Shown here piece after piece: positions 9,579-17,523 of a stretch of 64,000 bases of DNA. A program made the translations under genes and the position numbers. Source of the stretch: Nocardia elegans NBRC 108235 (GTDB lineage Bacteria; Actinomycetota; Actinomycetes; Mycobacteriales; Mycobacteriaceae); the NCBI RefSeq assembly GCF_001612845.1, contig NZ_BDBF01000050.1:1-64000 (forward strand). The letters run 5' to 3'. Position 1 is the stretch's first letter, and each line of letters opens with the position of its first letter. Under the pieces are notes generated by a model that saw only the letters and a program-made list of their open reading frames with translations, ran no database searches and was not told where the DNA came from.

Positions 9579-9645
9579 ATCTTCTTCGCAGCGTCGGCCG
9601 AGCAGGCACCTGTGTTCACCGGCGTGGAGCCTGTGGGAGGGGACT

Positions 9646-10854
9646 ATGCGAAATTCCGTGCGTGTGCTGGCCGCTGCCGTGGCCGCGCTGGCGCTGGCCG
9701 CGACGGGATGCGGCTCCGATCCGGCTCCCCCTCCGGCCGCCGAACCGACCGTCGATCTCAGCGGTCTCGACGTGGGGCCGTACGACGCCACACCGCGCGA
9801 TATGGGCAAGCCCGCCAATCCGGGTCAGGCCGCATTCTTCGAGGCGGAGCGACTCGGCAGCGCGATGCCGCTGCCGATGGAGATCGACCCGGCCTTCACC
9901 CACACCGGCAAACTCGACACCCTGGTCTTCCTCGATCCGAAAACGTCGGTGATGAAGGACTTCACCGACCTGAGCAACTTCGCCGAAGACGCCCCGGATC
10001 TGATCGGCGGCTTCGCGTCCTACGGCCGCGACGACCCGGACAACCTGGGAAGCGAGCTGGTCAACGCGGCCATGATCTTCCCGACCGAGCAGCGCGCGGC
10101 CGAGGTCGCCGCGGCCCTGGAGCGGCGCGATTTCGGCCGGGACCCGCAGACCCAAGCGGTCGCCATCCCCAATTATCCGCTGGCGCATGCGCATTGGGTG
10201 CCGACCAAACAGGCGATCAGCAACTGGTATCCGGCGGGTCGGCTGGTCGTCTTCACCGCGGTCTACGACCAGGCCAAGAACTGGTTCAACAAGGTCGATC
10301 TCCCGGCGCTCGTCTCGCGCGTGCAGAAAAGTCTCGACACCGTCGTGCCCGCGCTCGCGAAGTTTCAGCCGACACCCCCGGACAAACTGATGGACCACCC
10401 GATCGACATCGACGGGATGCTCGGCCGGACCATGATCCGGCCGAAGGAGGCGACCGGCGAATGGCTCAACCCGCCCGGTGTCTACCTCGGACATTCCGGG
10501 CTGCACTTCAGCAGCGATCCGGGCGAGTCCCGGGCGTGGTACGACCGCGACGGCGTCGACCGCTTCGCCGATTACGGCAACGAACTGTACCGAGCCCGCG
10601 ATGCCGTGGCCGCCGCGGATATTCGCGACGAATTGGGCGGAGCGGAAAAACATTTCAAGCAGGCGGCGTCCCCGCGGAATCTTCCGGTCGCGAAATGCCG
10701 GGAATACAATGGCAAGGAGATGTTGGCCGTCCGCTTCTACTGCTCGGTGTACTACGGCCGATATGCCTCGCTGGCCTGGGGTGAGCAGTTGCTGGATGCG
10801 CAGCAACGCATTTCGGCCCAGTACGCCATCTTGGTAAAGGCGGATCCGAAATGA
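9646..10854 (+). CDS. Lipoprotein, DUF7373-type paralog 2
   Basis: A 402-residue lipoprotein (lipobox AATGC). It keeps the family layout: VDLSGLDVGPY after a short Pro-rich linker, the NYPLAHAHW segment in mid-protein, a YLGHSGLHF segment, and a C-terminal RYASLAWGEQLLDAQQRISAQYAILV motif. Cys pair AKCREY / FYCSV near the end. ATG 9646 follows GGGAGGGG. Its stop overlaps the next start by four bases (ATGA), so translation is probably coupled to paralog 3. Function unknown. Confidence 0.8.
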   Translation: MRNSVRVLAAAVAALALAATGCGSDPAPPPAAEPTVDLSGLDVGPYDATPRDMGKPANPGQAAFFEAERLGSAMPLPMEIDPAFTHTGKLDTLVFLDPKTSVMKDFTDLSNFAEDAPDLIGGFASYGRDDPDNLGSELVNAAMIFPTEQRAAEVAAALERRDFGRDPQTQAVAIPNYPLAHAHWVPTKQAISNWYPAGRLVVFTAVYDQAKNWFNKVDLPALVSRVQKSLDTVVPALAKFQPTPPDKLMDHPIDIDGMLGRTMIRPKEATGEWLNPPGVYLGHSGLHFSSDPGESRAWYDRDGVDRFADYGNELYRARDAVAAADIRDELGGAEKHFKQAASPRNLPVAKCREYNGKEMLAVRFYCSVYYGRYASLAWGEQLLDAQQRISAQYAILVKADPK

Positions 10855-12095
10855 CCACACGATTCGTCCGGGCGGCGGCCGCCGTGGCCTGCCTCGGCGG
10901 AGTTCTGGCGGCGACCGGGTGCGGCGCGACCATCGGCGGCTGGGCCGGCCCGTCGGAAATGGATGTCCGGAAGCTCGATGTCGGCAACTACGATGTGCGG
11001 CCGCTCGATATCCACGTGGACTATCGGCCGGGCTTCGTCAACGCACCCGAGGCCGCCGGCATGCGCCTCGCCGAGTACGTGGTAACCGCGGATCAGGTCG
11101 ACCCGTCGCTGACGAAACGCGAGAAGGCGGGCAGCTTCTCCGCCGGCGTCCTGCCCGATGCGCTCGGCAACGAGAACGATATGGAGGCCGTCGCCAAGCG
11201 CGACCACATGGTGTACGGATTCTCGACCGCGGCCAGCGACAAGGACGCGGGCTGGGGTTTCGCCGGCTGGCCGAAGCCCGAGAAGCCCTATTCCACCGTG
11301 CTCGCACTGTCGGTCATGCAGTTCGACGACGCCGCAAGCGCCACCCGGGCCGCCACCGATTTCTACAACGCCGATTTCAACGCCTACAAAGACCAGAACC
11401 AGCCGGTGCCGCTCGCGAAATATCCTGATGCGCACGCACATTGGCTCCCCGGAACACCGTCGATCCGCTCCTTCCTCGCGCACGGCTCCTATGTGATGTC
11501 GGTACTGGCCCTCACTCCGACACCGAACCTGAACAGCCTCACCTCGCTCACCGAGAAGGCCCTGGACGTCGAATTCCCCCTGCTGGACCGGCTGCCGCCG
11601 ATTTCCGACGAGGACACGGTCAAACTTCCCTGGGATCCGGATTACCTGCTCAGCCGGGCGCTCAACACCGGTCAGTCCGGGCGTCCCCAATTCGGCGACG
11701 ACAACGGCGTATTCGGTCCGCACGGAATTCTGCACTACATGTCCGATCGCAAGGCCGCCGCGCAGAGCGTCGCCGCCCTGAAGGCCGACGAATTCGCCAA
11801 AACCTCCGACGCTCTGGTGTTGCGCGCCGCCGACGCCGCATCGGCGAAAAAGGCTGTCACCGATCGCATCATCTTCCAGGGTGGTGGTCCGGCCGTCGAT
11901 CCGGTTCCCCAGCTCACGGATTCGGCATGCGTGGAGAACGGTACGAAGAACGTCGACGGCGGGCTGAAGCGCTATACCTGCATCGTCGCCTACCGCAACT
12001 ATGTCGGCTATGTGACCTCGAATCAGCTGGTCGACGTGCATCAACGCGCGGCCGCGCAGTACGCCCTGTTCGCCAACAGCCAGTGGCAGCCGTGA
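10851..12095 (+). CDS. Lipoprotein, DUF7373-type paralog 3
   Basis: A 414-residue lipoprotein (lipobox AATGC) coupled by a four-base overlap to paralog 2. Motifs: SEMDVRKLDVGNYDVRPL near the N-terminus, KYPDAHAHWLPGTPS centrally, FGPHGILHYMSD, then RNYVGYVTSNQLVDVHQRAAAQYALFAN at the end. Conserved Cys near the end (SACVEN, YTCIV). Adjacent to the Ser/Thr kinase gene 76 bases downstream, which has a possible -10 (TAAGCT at 12121). Function unknown. Confidence 0.8.
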   Translation: MTTRFVRAAAAVACLGGVLAATGCGATIGGWAGPSEMDVRKLDVGNYDVRPLDIHVDYRPGFVNAPEAAGMRLAEYVVTADQVDPSLTKREKAGSFSAGVLPDALGNENDMEAVAKRDHMVYGFSTAASDKDAGWGFAGWPKPEKPYSTVLALSVMQFDDAASATRAATDFYNADFNAYKDQNQPVPLAKYPDAHAHWLPGTPSIRSFLAHGSYVMSVLALTPTPNLNSLTSLTEKALDVEFPLLDRLPPISDEDTVKLPWDPDYLLSRALNTGQSGRPQFGDDNGVFGPHGILHYMSDRKAAAQSVAALKADEFAKTSDALVLRAADAASAKKAVTDRIIFQGGGPAVDPVPQLTDSACVENGTKNVDGGLKRYTCIVAYRNYVGYVTSNQLVDVHQRAAAQYALFANSQWQP

Positions 12096-12171
12096 CTCGA
12101 CCGCCCACCTCGAAGTCCAGTAAGCTCCGCGACGATACGCGGCCCGCCGAACTACCAGGAGTTTGTTGCTG

Positions 12172-13830
12172 ATGGTGATGAGTCCCGGCACCATCGTCGG
12201 TGGGTATCGGATCGTTCGCCAGCTGGGCGCCGGTGGCATGGGCACGGTGTATCTCGCCAAACATCCCAGCCTCCCCCGCATGGACGCCATCAAGGTGCTC
12301 AGCGGTGAACTGTCGTCCAACCACGAATTCCGGGGCAGATTCGAACGCGAGGCCAATCTCGCTGCCGGCCTGGATCATCCGAATATCGTCTCGGTCTACA
12401 ACCGCGGTGAAGAGCACGGCCAGTTGTGGATCGCCATGCAGTACGTCGACGGCACCGACGCCTCGGCCGAACTGGCCCGCGACCCGCATTCGATGACTCC
12501 GCTGCGCGCCCTGCGCATCGTCACCGAGGTCGGTAAGGGCCTGGACTACGCGCACCGCCGCGGACTCCTGCACCGCGACGTCAAACCCGCGAACTTCCTG
12601 CTGTCGACCCCCGAGGACGATGACGAGGAACGCGTCCTGCTCACCGATTTCGGTGTCGCCAAATCCGCCGACGACGCCACCGAACTCACCCAGACCGGCA
12701 GCTTCGTCGCGACGATCGCCTATGCGCCGCCGGAACAACTCCAAGGCATGGCGGTCGACAGCCGAGCCGACATCTACAGCCTGGGTTGCGCGCTCTACAA
12801 GCTCATCACCGGCCAGAACCCGTATCCCGCAACCCAACCCGCGATGGTCATGATGGGGCACCTCTACGAGCCGCCGCCTCGCGCCACCGCCGTCAATTCC
12901 GGGCTACCACCGGCGATCGACCACGTCTTCGCGCGCGCCCTGGCGAAGAATCCCGCCGACCGCTTCAGCAGCTGCCGCGAACTCACCGACGCCGCCGCGA
13001 ACGCCCTCACCCCCGGCCACAGCCCGATCCGCACCACCACCTCCCCGACCTACCCCATCCAGGTCTTCGACCCCCGCCCCCAGACCGACCCTCGCACCCC
13101 GATCCCCCACCGGACCCAATCCGCAATCCCCACCCAAACCGGCCACCGCCCCGACCCCGACCTCTCCCACCGCCCCACCCCGGACCTCTCCCACCGCCCC
13201 ACCCCGGACCTCTCCCGCCTCCTCGAACCGAAACCCAAGAGCCGCAAACCCTTGCTCCTCGGCGGAGTCGGAGCACTCGTCGCCGTAGCCTTGGCCGCCG
13301 GCATCGGAGTGTGGGCAACCCAGGGCAATTCGGGCGGGACGGGGCCGGCGACCACCTCGGCATCGGCGGCAGCGACGACGACCGCAGCAGCGTACACGTC
13401 GGTTGCGCAAGCGCGCGAAGCGAATCCGGCATTCGCGGGCAAGACCATCACGATGTTGGACGTGACCGGAGAAAAGACGTTCGGCGTCTTCCTCGGCGGC
13501 ACTTCGCCGACGCAGTTCTTGCAGGACCTGGGCTTCGTCTACAATTTGCAGTATCCGAAAAACGGTGACGAGCCCTCGCCTCGGCCGATCACTGATCCAT
13601 ACCAAGATCTCAAGACCTCGGCCGATAGCTACATTCTCGCCGTCCGAAGTGACCCGAACGCCGGTGGCGGTGGATTACTCGGGCTTCCTTACAGCATCAC
13701 CGGCGCGAAGGCGACTGTCATCCCAGTCGACGATCCTGCGGCTGTGTCCGCACTACGTAACTGGAGCAGCGCGTCGGAACAAACTCTACTGAGCAAGTTG
13801 GTGCCGGTGCTTCGAAAGCAAATCAACTGA
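12172..13830 (+). CDS. Transmembrane Ser/Thr protein kinase
   Basis: A 552-residue PknF-like receptor kinase. The N-terminal kinase domain (about 8-270) has an intact glycine loop (LGAGGMGTVYLA), the lysine in AIKVL, catalytic HRDVKPAN, DFG, and an activation segment with Thr/Ser ending in APPEQ. A Pro-rich juxtamembrane linker with PDLSHRPT repeats follows, then one membrane helix (~355-377), a Thr/Ala-rich stalk, and a ~140-residue extracellular sensor. Start ATG 12172 sits 10 bases after AGGAG. Likely substrates are the FHA proteins nearby, by analogy with PknF-Rv1747 (inferred). The sensor part is visibly poorer in GC than the kinase part. Confidence 0.9.
   Translation: MVMSPGTIVGGYRIVRQLGAGGMGTVYLAKHPSLPRMDAIKVLSGELSSNHEFRGRFEREANLAAGLDHPNIVSVYNRGEEHGQLWIAMQYVDGTDASAELARDPHSMTPLRALRIVTEVGKGLDYAHRRGLLHRDVKPANFLLSTPEDDDEERVLLTDFGVAKSADDATELTQTGSFVATIAYAPPEQLQGMAVDSRADIYSLGCALYKLITGQNPYPATQPAMVMMGHLYEPPPRATAVNSGLPPAIDHVFARALAKNPADRFSSCRELTDAAANALTPGHSPIRTTTSPTYPIQVFDPRPQTDPRTPIPHRTQSAIPTQTGHRPDPDLSHRPTPDLSHRPTPDLSRLLEPKPKSRKPLLLGGVGALVAVALAAGIGVWATQGNSGGTGPATTSASAAATTTAAAYTSVAQAREANPAFAGKTITMLDVTGEKTFGVFLGGTSPTQFLQDLGFVYNLQYPKNGDEPSPRPITDPYQDLKTSADSYILAVRSDPNAGGGGLLGLPYSITGAKATVIPVDDPAAVSALRNWSSASEQTLLSKLVPVLRKQIN
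13159..13216. repeat. 24-bp tandem repeat in the kinase linker
   Basis: Two identical 24-base units and a partial third, in frame, encode PDLSHRPT repeats in the juxtamembrane linker of the kinase. Confidence 0.85.
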
Positions 13831-13854
13831 GCCCAGCACGGCTCTGCCGAGCGA

Positions 13855-15117
13855 TTACGGATTGTTCACCAGTAACGCTAGCTGAGCGCTTGCTCGTTGT
13901 TTGATATCCAACTCTTGACCGCTGGATACCTCAGCCATATACCGACCGAATGTGATTGCGCATTGGAATCGGGTGCTCGCCAACTTCTCAGCTGTATCGT
14001 CGTGGGAGTCCCGCTTCTTGACACACGTGATCGCCGGCTGCCCGATTTGAGGGTCGTAACCGTCGTAACCTTGCCGATGACTCTGCAGCCACCCTGACTG
14101 CAAGTGCCACGCACCCTCCCGATCGCGGGCCCGCAGTACGACCGCGTTGTTGTATGCAGCCAGGTCGACACCGTTGTCCCGCAACATATTCCGGTACAAA
14201 GTTCCATTCTCCGCAAAGTGCAGAATTCCGCGTGCCGAATAGTAGGCTTCTTGCGATGTGTTGATACTCTGACCTTCCCGGAACGCGAGTGTGCGCGCAA
14301 GTATCCCGTCACGGTCGATCGTTAATGTCGATAAATTCTCAGCGGCGGTAGGAACGAAATCTCTGAGTAGATCAGCCTGGGCGTCGAGCGCTTTCGTGAC
14401 CCGCTGCGAGACAGCGTCGGCAGGTTTTTCCGGATCCACCGCAACCGTGTGAGCAACCAGTGGGCCGGTTGCGTACCACGAGGAGACCATCCCAGTCGGA
14501 AAGTAGAATGCCCGAGCGTCTGGGTAGCCCCTTACTGCTACGTCCGTCGGCGGCCCCAGCCCGGTAACAGAGGAATACTTGGGATTATTGTTCCAATCCA
14601 TCACGGCTTGCTTCATTTCCATGGCAGCACGTGCCGCCGATTCAGGATCAGGAAAGCGCAGCAACGAATTCACGAGATACCGGGAGTTCACCCCTTGATC
14701 GTTACCGCGCGCAGTCGAGAAGCCGCCGAGGAAATGATACTTTCCGGCGACATCTGCCAGTGCGCCCAGATCATTCGCACCTATTCCGCCGCTTTCCGCG
14801 TTTACCAGACTGGCGCCGTTTCGGAGAACCCCCGTCGGATCTGTCTTCGTGGTCAGCTCACTGTCGATGTCGACCGGATCGGGAATGTAGCCGGCCATAC
14901 GTTGGGCCTCGCGCAGCCACCGTACATCGGGCCCCACCGATGATTCCGGCGCCACACGCGCCACTGTCCGATAGGGGCCCGGAGACAACATCGATGTGTC
15001 CACCTTTTCCTCGGACGGCAAGGGCGTACCTTCTACCCCACAAGCCGCCACCACGCCGCCCAACACCAAGACCGAAGCAGCCACCGCGAGCAATCTGCGC
15101 AACTTCGTAGGTTCCAA
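13855..15117 (-). CDS. Lipoprotein, DUF7373-type paralog 4
   Basis: A 420-residue lipoprotein (lipobox VVAAC). Family motifs: VDTSMLSPGPY near the N-terminus, RGYPDARAFYFPTG centrally, YYSARGILHF, and GRYMAEVSSGQELDIKQRASAQLALLVNN at the end; Cys pair ITCVKK / FQCAI. No ATG fits the signal peptide; TTG 15117, preceded by CGGGG, gives MEPTKLRRLLA as N-terminus. The frame is open upstream to an ATG at 15183 inside the previous gene. It starts 13 bases after paralog 5 stops, so the two are cotranscribed. The DNA is lower in GC than the surroundings. Convergent with the kinase gene. Confidence 0.75.
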   Translation of the reverse strand: MEPTKLRRLLAVAASVLVLGGVVAACGVEGTPLPSEEKVDTSMLSPGPYRTVARVAPESSVGPDVRWLREAQRMAGYIPDPVDIDSELTTKTDPTGVLRNGASLVNAESGGIGANDLGALADVAGKYHFLGGFSTARGNDQGVNSRYLVNSLLRFPDPESAARAAMEMKQAVMDWNNNPKYSSVTGLGPPTDVAVRGYPDARAFYFPTGMVSSWYATGPLVAHTVAVDPEKPADAVSQRVTKALDAQADLLRDFVPTAAENLSTLTIDRDGILARTLAFREGQSINTSQEAYYSARGILHFAENGTLYRNMLRDNGVDLAAYNNAVVLRARDREGAWHLQSGWLQSHRQGYDGYDPQIGQPAITCVKKRDSHDDTAEKLASTRFQCAITFGRYMAEVSSGQELDIKQRASAQLALLVNNP

Positions 15118-15130
15118 TTCAAGACCCCGA

Positions 15131-16330
15131 TTATTGGTTTTTGGCAAGGAGTGCGTACTGCGCCGCGGCCCGCTGCTGAACATCGATCAGCTGTTCCGAT
15201 TTCACCTGCGCCACATAGCGCCGATAAGAAACGTAGCACTGAAACTTGTACATACCCGTCTCGTTCTGGCTGCAGATCGCACCGGGTACACCACGCGGCG
15301 GGGGAACGTCCTTGGCCTTGTTCTTCGGTGTCCCGACGTCGACGAGAAATTGCTGCGCCGCCGCCTCGTCTCGGGCCCGAAAGAGAAGCGCCTGCGAGGC
15401 CACTGCGACGCGGTCGACGCCTGCCTTGTGGATAACCGCAGCTCTTCCGGGAAGATCCGACTGAAAATGAAGAAATGCGTGATCCGTATAGACGACGTCC
15501 TCTTCCGGGCCGAGCACACCTCCAACTTCTGGGATCCAAAACCCGTGGAATACGCGAGTCAGCATATGGTCCGGATCGATGGCCAATGACCTATAGTTCG
15601 CGACAGGAGTCGGATGGAAGTTGTCCAAGGACTTGACCTGTGCGCTCAGATACTTCCGGCACATCGATATCAAGGCGTCCTTGTCCACAGAATGCCGCCC
15701 GGCGTAGACCGCGATAACGAATGGTCCATGTGGAGCGGATACACCGATAGTCGGCACGGAGGGACGCCAATGCGAAAACGCGTCCGGAAAGTCCGGTATC
15801 ATCACCGATTCGTTATCAGTATTGCGCGCCAAGTCGACGGCGTCCAGTTCGCGCGCGGCAGCCTTGGCCGAATTATCGTCGGGGAAACGAATGACGGTCG
15901 CGCTCATACCTTCGTACGCACCGTTGCCGAGCGACTCTCCCTCTTTGCTGTCGCTGTCAGCAGCTGCGGCACGGAATGCCATCAGCATTCCATACTTCTC
16001 CAATATCGGCTGGACGAACGAAGGAAGCTGCGCCGTGACGACGTCGGGCGTCATCTCCAGCTTCGCACCCATTCCGTACTTATATCTGGGCTCGACCTCG
16101 AAAGGGCTGATGACGGCGTCGGCAAAGCGCACACCTTCGAGGACCGGGAGCGTGCCCGGCAGAACGGTACGCGCCACCCGCGGCTTGTCCGACGAGTAAC
16201 TGCCCATATCCAAGGTGCGAACATCGATCTCCGCCGGCGATGCGGTACCGGCAACCGGTGACGAGCACCCAGAAACCGTGACTGCGGCGACAAAAAGGCA
16301 GATCATCAGCACTATCGGGCGCGTCGTCAC
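15131..16330 (-). CDS. Lipoprotein, DUF7373-type paralog 5
   Basis: A 399-residue lipoprotein (lipobox TVSGC). Motifs: AEIDVRTLDMGSY, IPDFPDAFSHWRPS, YTDHAFLHF, and the most canonical family ending, RRYVAQVKSEQLIDVQQRAAAQYALLAKN; Cys pair AICSQN / FQCYV. The start is GTG 16330, five bases after GGGAGAA; longer frames would run over the esxA-like gene. It lies 83 bases downstream of that gene on the same strand, so the esx pair and paralogs 5 and 4 look like one operon. This ties the lipoprotein family to type VII secretion by context. Confidence 0.8.
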   Translation of the reverse strand: MTTRPIVLMICLFVAAVTVSGCSSPVAGTASPAEIDVRTLDMGSYSSDKPRVARTVLPGTLPVLEGVRFADAVISPFEVEPRYKYGMGAKLEMTPDVVTAQLPSFVQPILEKYGMLMAFRAAAADSDSKEGESLGNGAYEGMSATVIRFPDDNSAKAAARELDAVDLARNTDNESVMIPDFPDAFSHWRPSVPTIGVSAPHGPFVIAVYAGRHSVDKDALISMCRKYLSAQVKSLDNFHPTPVANYRSLAIDPDHMLTRVFHGFWIPEVGGVLGPEEDVVYTDHAFLHFQSDLPGRAAVIHKAGVDRVAVASQALLFRARDEAAAQQFLVDVGTPKNKAKDVPPPRGVPGAICSQNETGMYKFQCYVSYRRYVAQVKSEQLIDVQQRAAAQYALLAKNQ

Positions 16331-16413
16331 GACTTCTCCCACTCTCTTGGGACAGAAAAGGTGGCGAGGTCGTCTCCACCTCGCCACCTTCTCTGTGTGC
16401 TGCCCGGGCTCGG

Positions 16414-16719
16414 TCAGAGTCCGAAGGTCTTGGCCGCCAACGCATCGGCTTCCTGCATGTGGTCGCCACCCGCGGTCACCGCGACACCGAGCTGTGCCAG
16501 CTTGGCCACGAGATCGTCCGATGACGCGCGCCACTTCTGCTGGATCTCCTGGAACGCGGTGGTACCCAGACCGTCCGTCCAGTGATGGGTGATGAACGCC
16601 TGGAACATCTTTTCGAAGTTCTCCAGCTCGTTGGTGATGTCCTGCGCCTGCTTACCGAGATTGGTACCGGCGTCACGAATCGAATCGAAGTTATATGACA
16701 GCAGCTCGAAGTCACTCAT
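16414..16719 (-). CDS. WXG100 protein, EsxA-like
   Basis: A 101-residue, Cys-free helical hairpin protein of ESAT-6 type. Two helices flank a turn containing HHWTDGLG, where the WXG Trp is kept but Gly is one residue late. Start ATG 16719 follows GAAGGGG. It pairs with the neighbouring EsxB-like protein, 51 bases upstream in the same operon; such pairs are secreted as heterodimers by the EccC machinery encoded just beyond. It lacks a clear C-terminal YxxxD/E signal, as usual for the EsxA partner. Confidence 0.9.
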   Translation of the reverse strand: MSDFELLSYNFDSIRDAGTNLGKQAQDITNELENFEKMFQAFITHHWTDGLGTTAFQEIQQKWRASSDDLVAKLAQLGVAVTAGGDHMQEADALAAKTFGL

Positions 16720-16770
16720 GTGATATCCCCTTCAGAATGGTTGAGGTGGTAAAGCTCGGACGACACACGC

Positions 16771-17097
16771 TCACATATTGAGCTGCGGCACCTCGACGAC
16801 GTCGGCGGCGTGGATGCGCTTGTAGTTCTCGAGCTCGTTGTCGGAGAACTGAGATGCGATGGTCTTCACCTTCTGAGCGTTCTCGTTCAGCTCGTCGTTC
16901 AGCTTCTGAGCGGCGCGCAGGAAGTTCTCCATCGCACGCTCGAAAGTGTCGCCCGCCGTTCCCTGAAAGTCCTTACCGTTGCGGACCGCGGTGGCGGCCT
17001 GTTGCGCCGCGGTGATCATCCCGCCGATCGCGTCGTGCTTCTGCTGCATTTTGCCCGAGAAGTCGTTCATCTCCGGCACGGAGGCGCTAAAGCCCAT
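16771..17097 (-). CDS. WXG100-family protein, EsxB-like, with Phe for Trp
   Basis: A 108-residue CFP-10-like helical hairpin. The turn reads KDFQGTAGD, so the invariant Trp of WXG is Phe. The C-terminal secretion signal position reads FSDNE where YxxxD/E is expected, again Phe for the aromatic Tyr. The second helix (FERAMENFLRAAQKL...) aligns naturally with CFP-10. ATG 17097 follows AGGAG. First gene of the esx-lipoprotein operon; the partner is the EsxA-like protein. A divergent member or a species-specific variant of the secretion signal is the best reading. Confidence 0.88.
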   Translation of the reverse strand: MGFSASVPEMNDFSGKMQQKHDAIGGMITAAQQAATAVRNGKDFQGTAGDTFERAMENFLRAAQKLNDELNENAQKVKTIASQFSDNELENYKRIHAADVVEVPQLNM

Positions 17098-17523
17098 GTC
17101 TACTCCTGAAGTTGATAAGTTGCTGCCCCAGGCAGCCCAAGTGGACTGGTCCTACATCTTGCTTGGACGCGTGGCCCTCGTCATCGGTTCCATCGGTTCC
17201 CCCCTGAATTCCGCGAACCCGCTACCGGAGGTCGGCTGGCGACCGCACGACGCGCTCACACGTGGACTCGTGTCGACTCCCACCTCCCCCTTCTCGTGCC
17301 CGCCCTCAAGCCTTGGCCGCGGCCAGTGAGCTACTCCGATGGTTCATCGGCGACACTGGAAGGCCATGCCACGCACGAACATCCGGCGCCCCCTTGCTGC
17401 GCTGCCGTCTTCCGAAATGTTCAGATCTGAGATTGCCATCTTCGGGCCATGAGCGCCAGCGACTAGACGAATTCGAACCGGATCTCCCGGCGTGGCGTAC
17501 GCCACAGTACCTGGCAGGTGCCG
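17098..17523. other. Intergenic region upstream of the esx operon
   Basis: About 430 bases between the end of eccC and the EsxB-like gene. Short frames in it show no ribosome site or family resemblance. It contains a 15-base palindrome 25 bases before the esxB start and presumably the promoter of the esx-lipoprotein operon, although I cannot pick a convincing -35/-10 pair. Confidence 0.5.
17122..17136. promoter_or_regulatory. Palindrome before the esx operon
   Basis: GCTGCC-CCA-GGCAGC, a perfect 6-bp inverted repeat with a 3-base centre, 25 bases upstream of the EsxB-like start codon. It could be an operator or a 5' leader hairpin. Confidence 0.35.
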
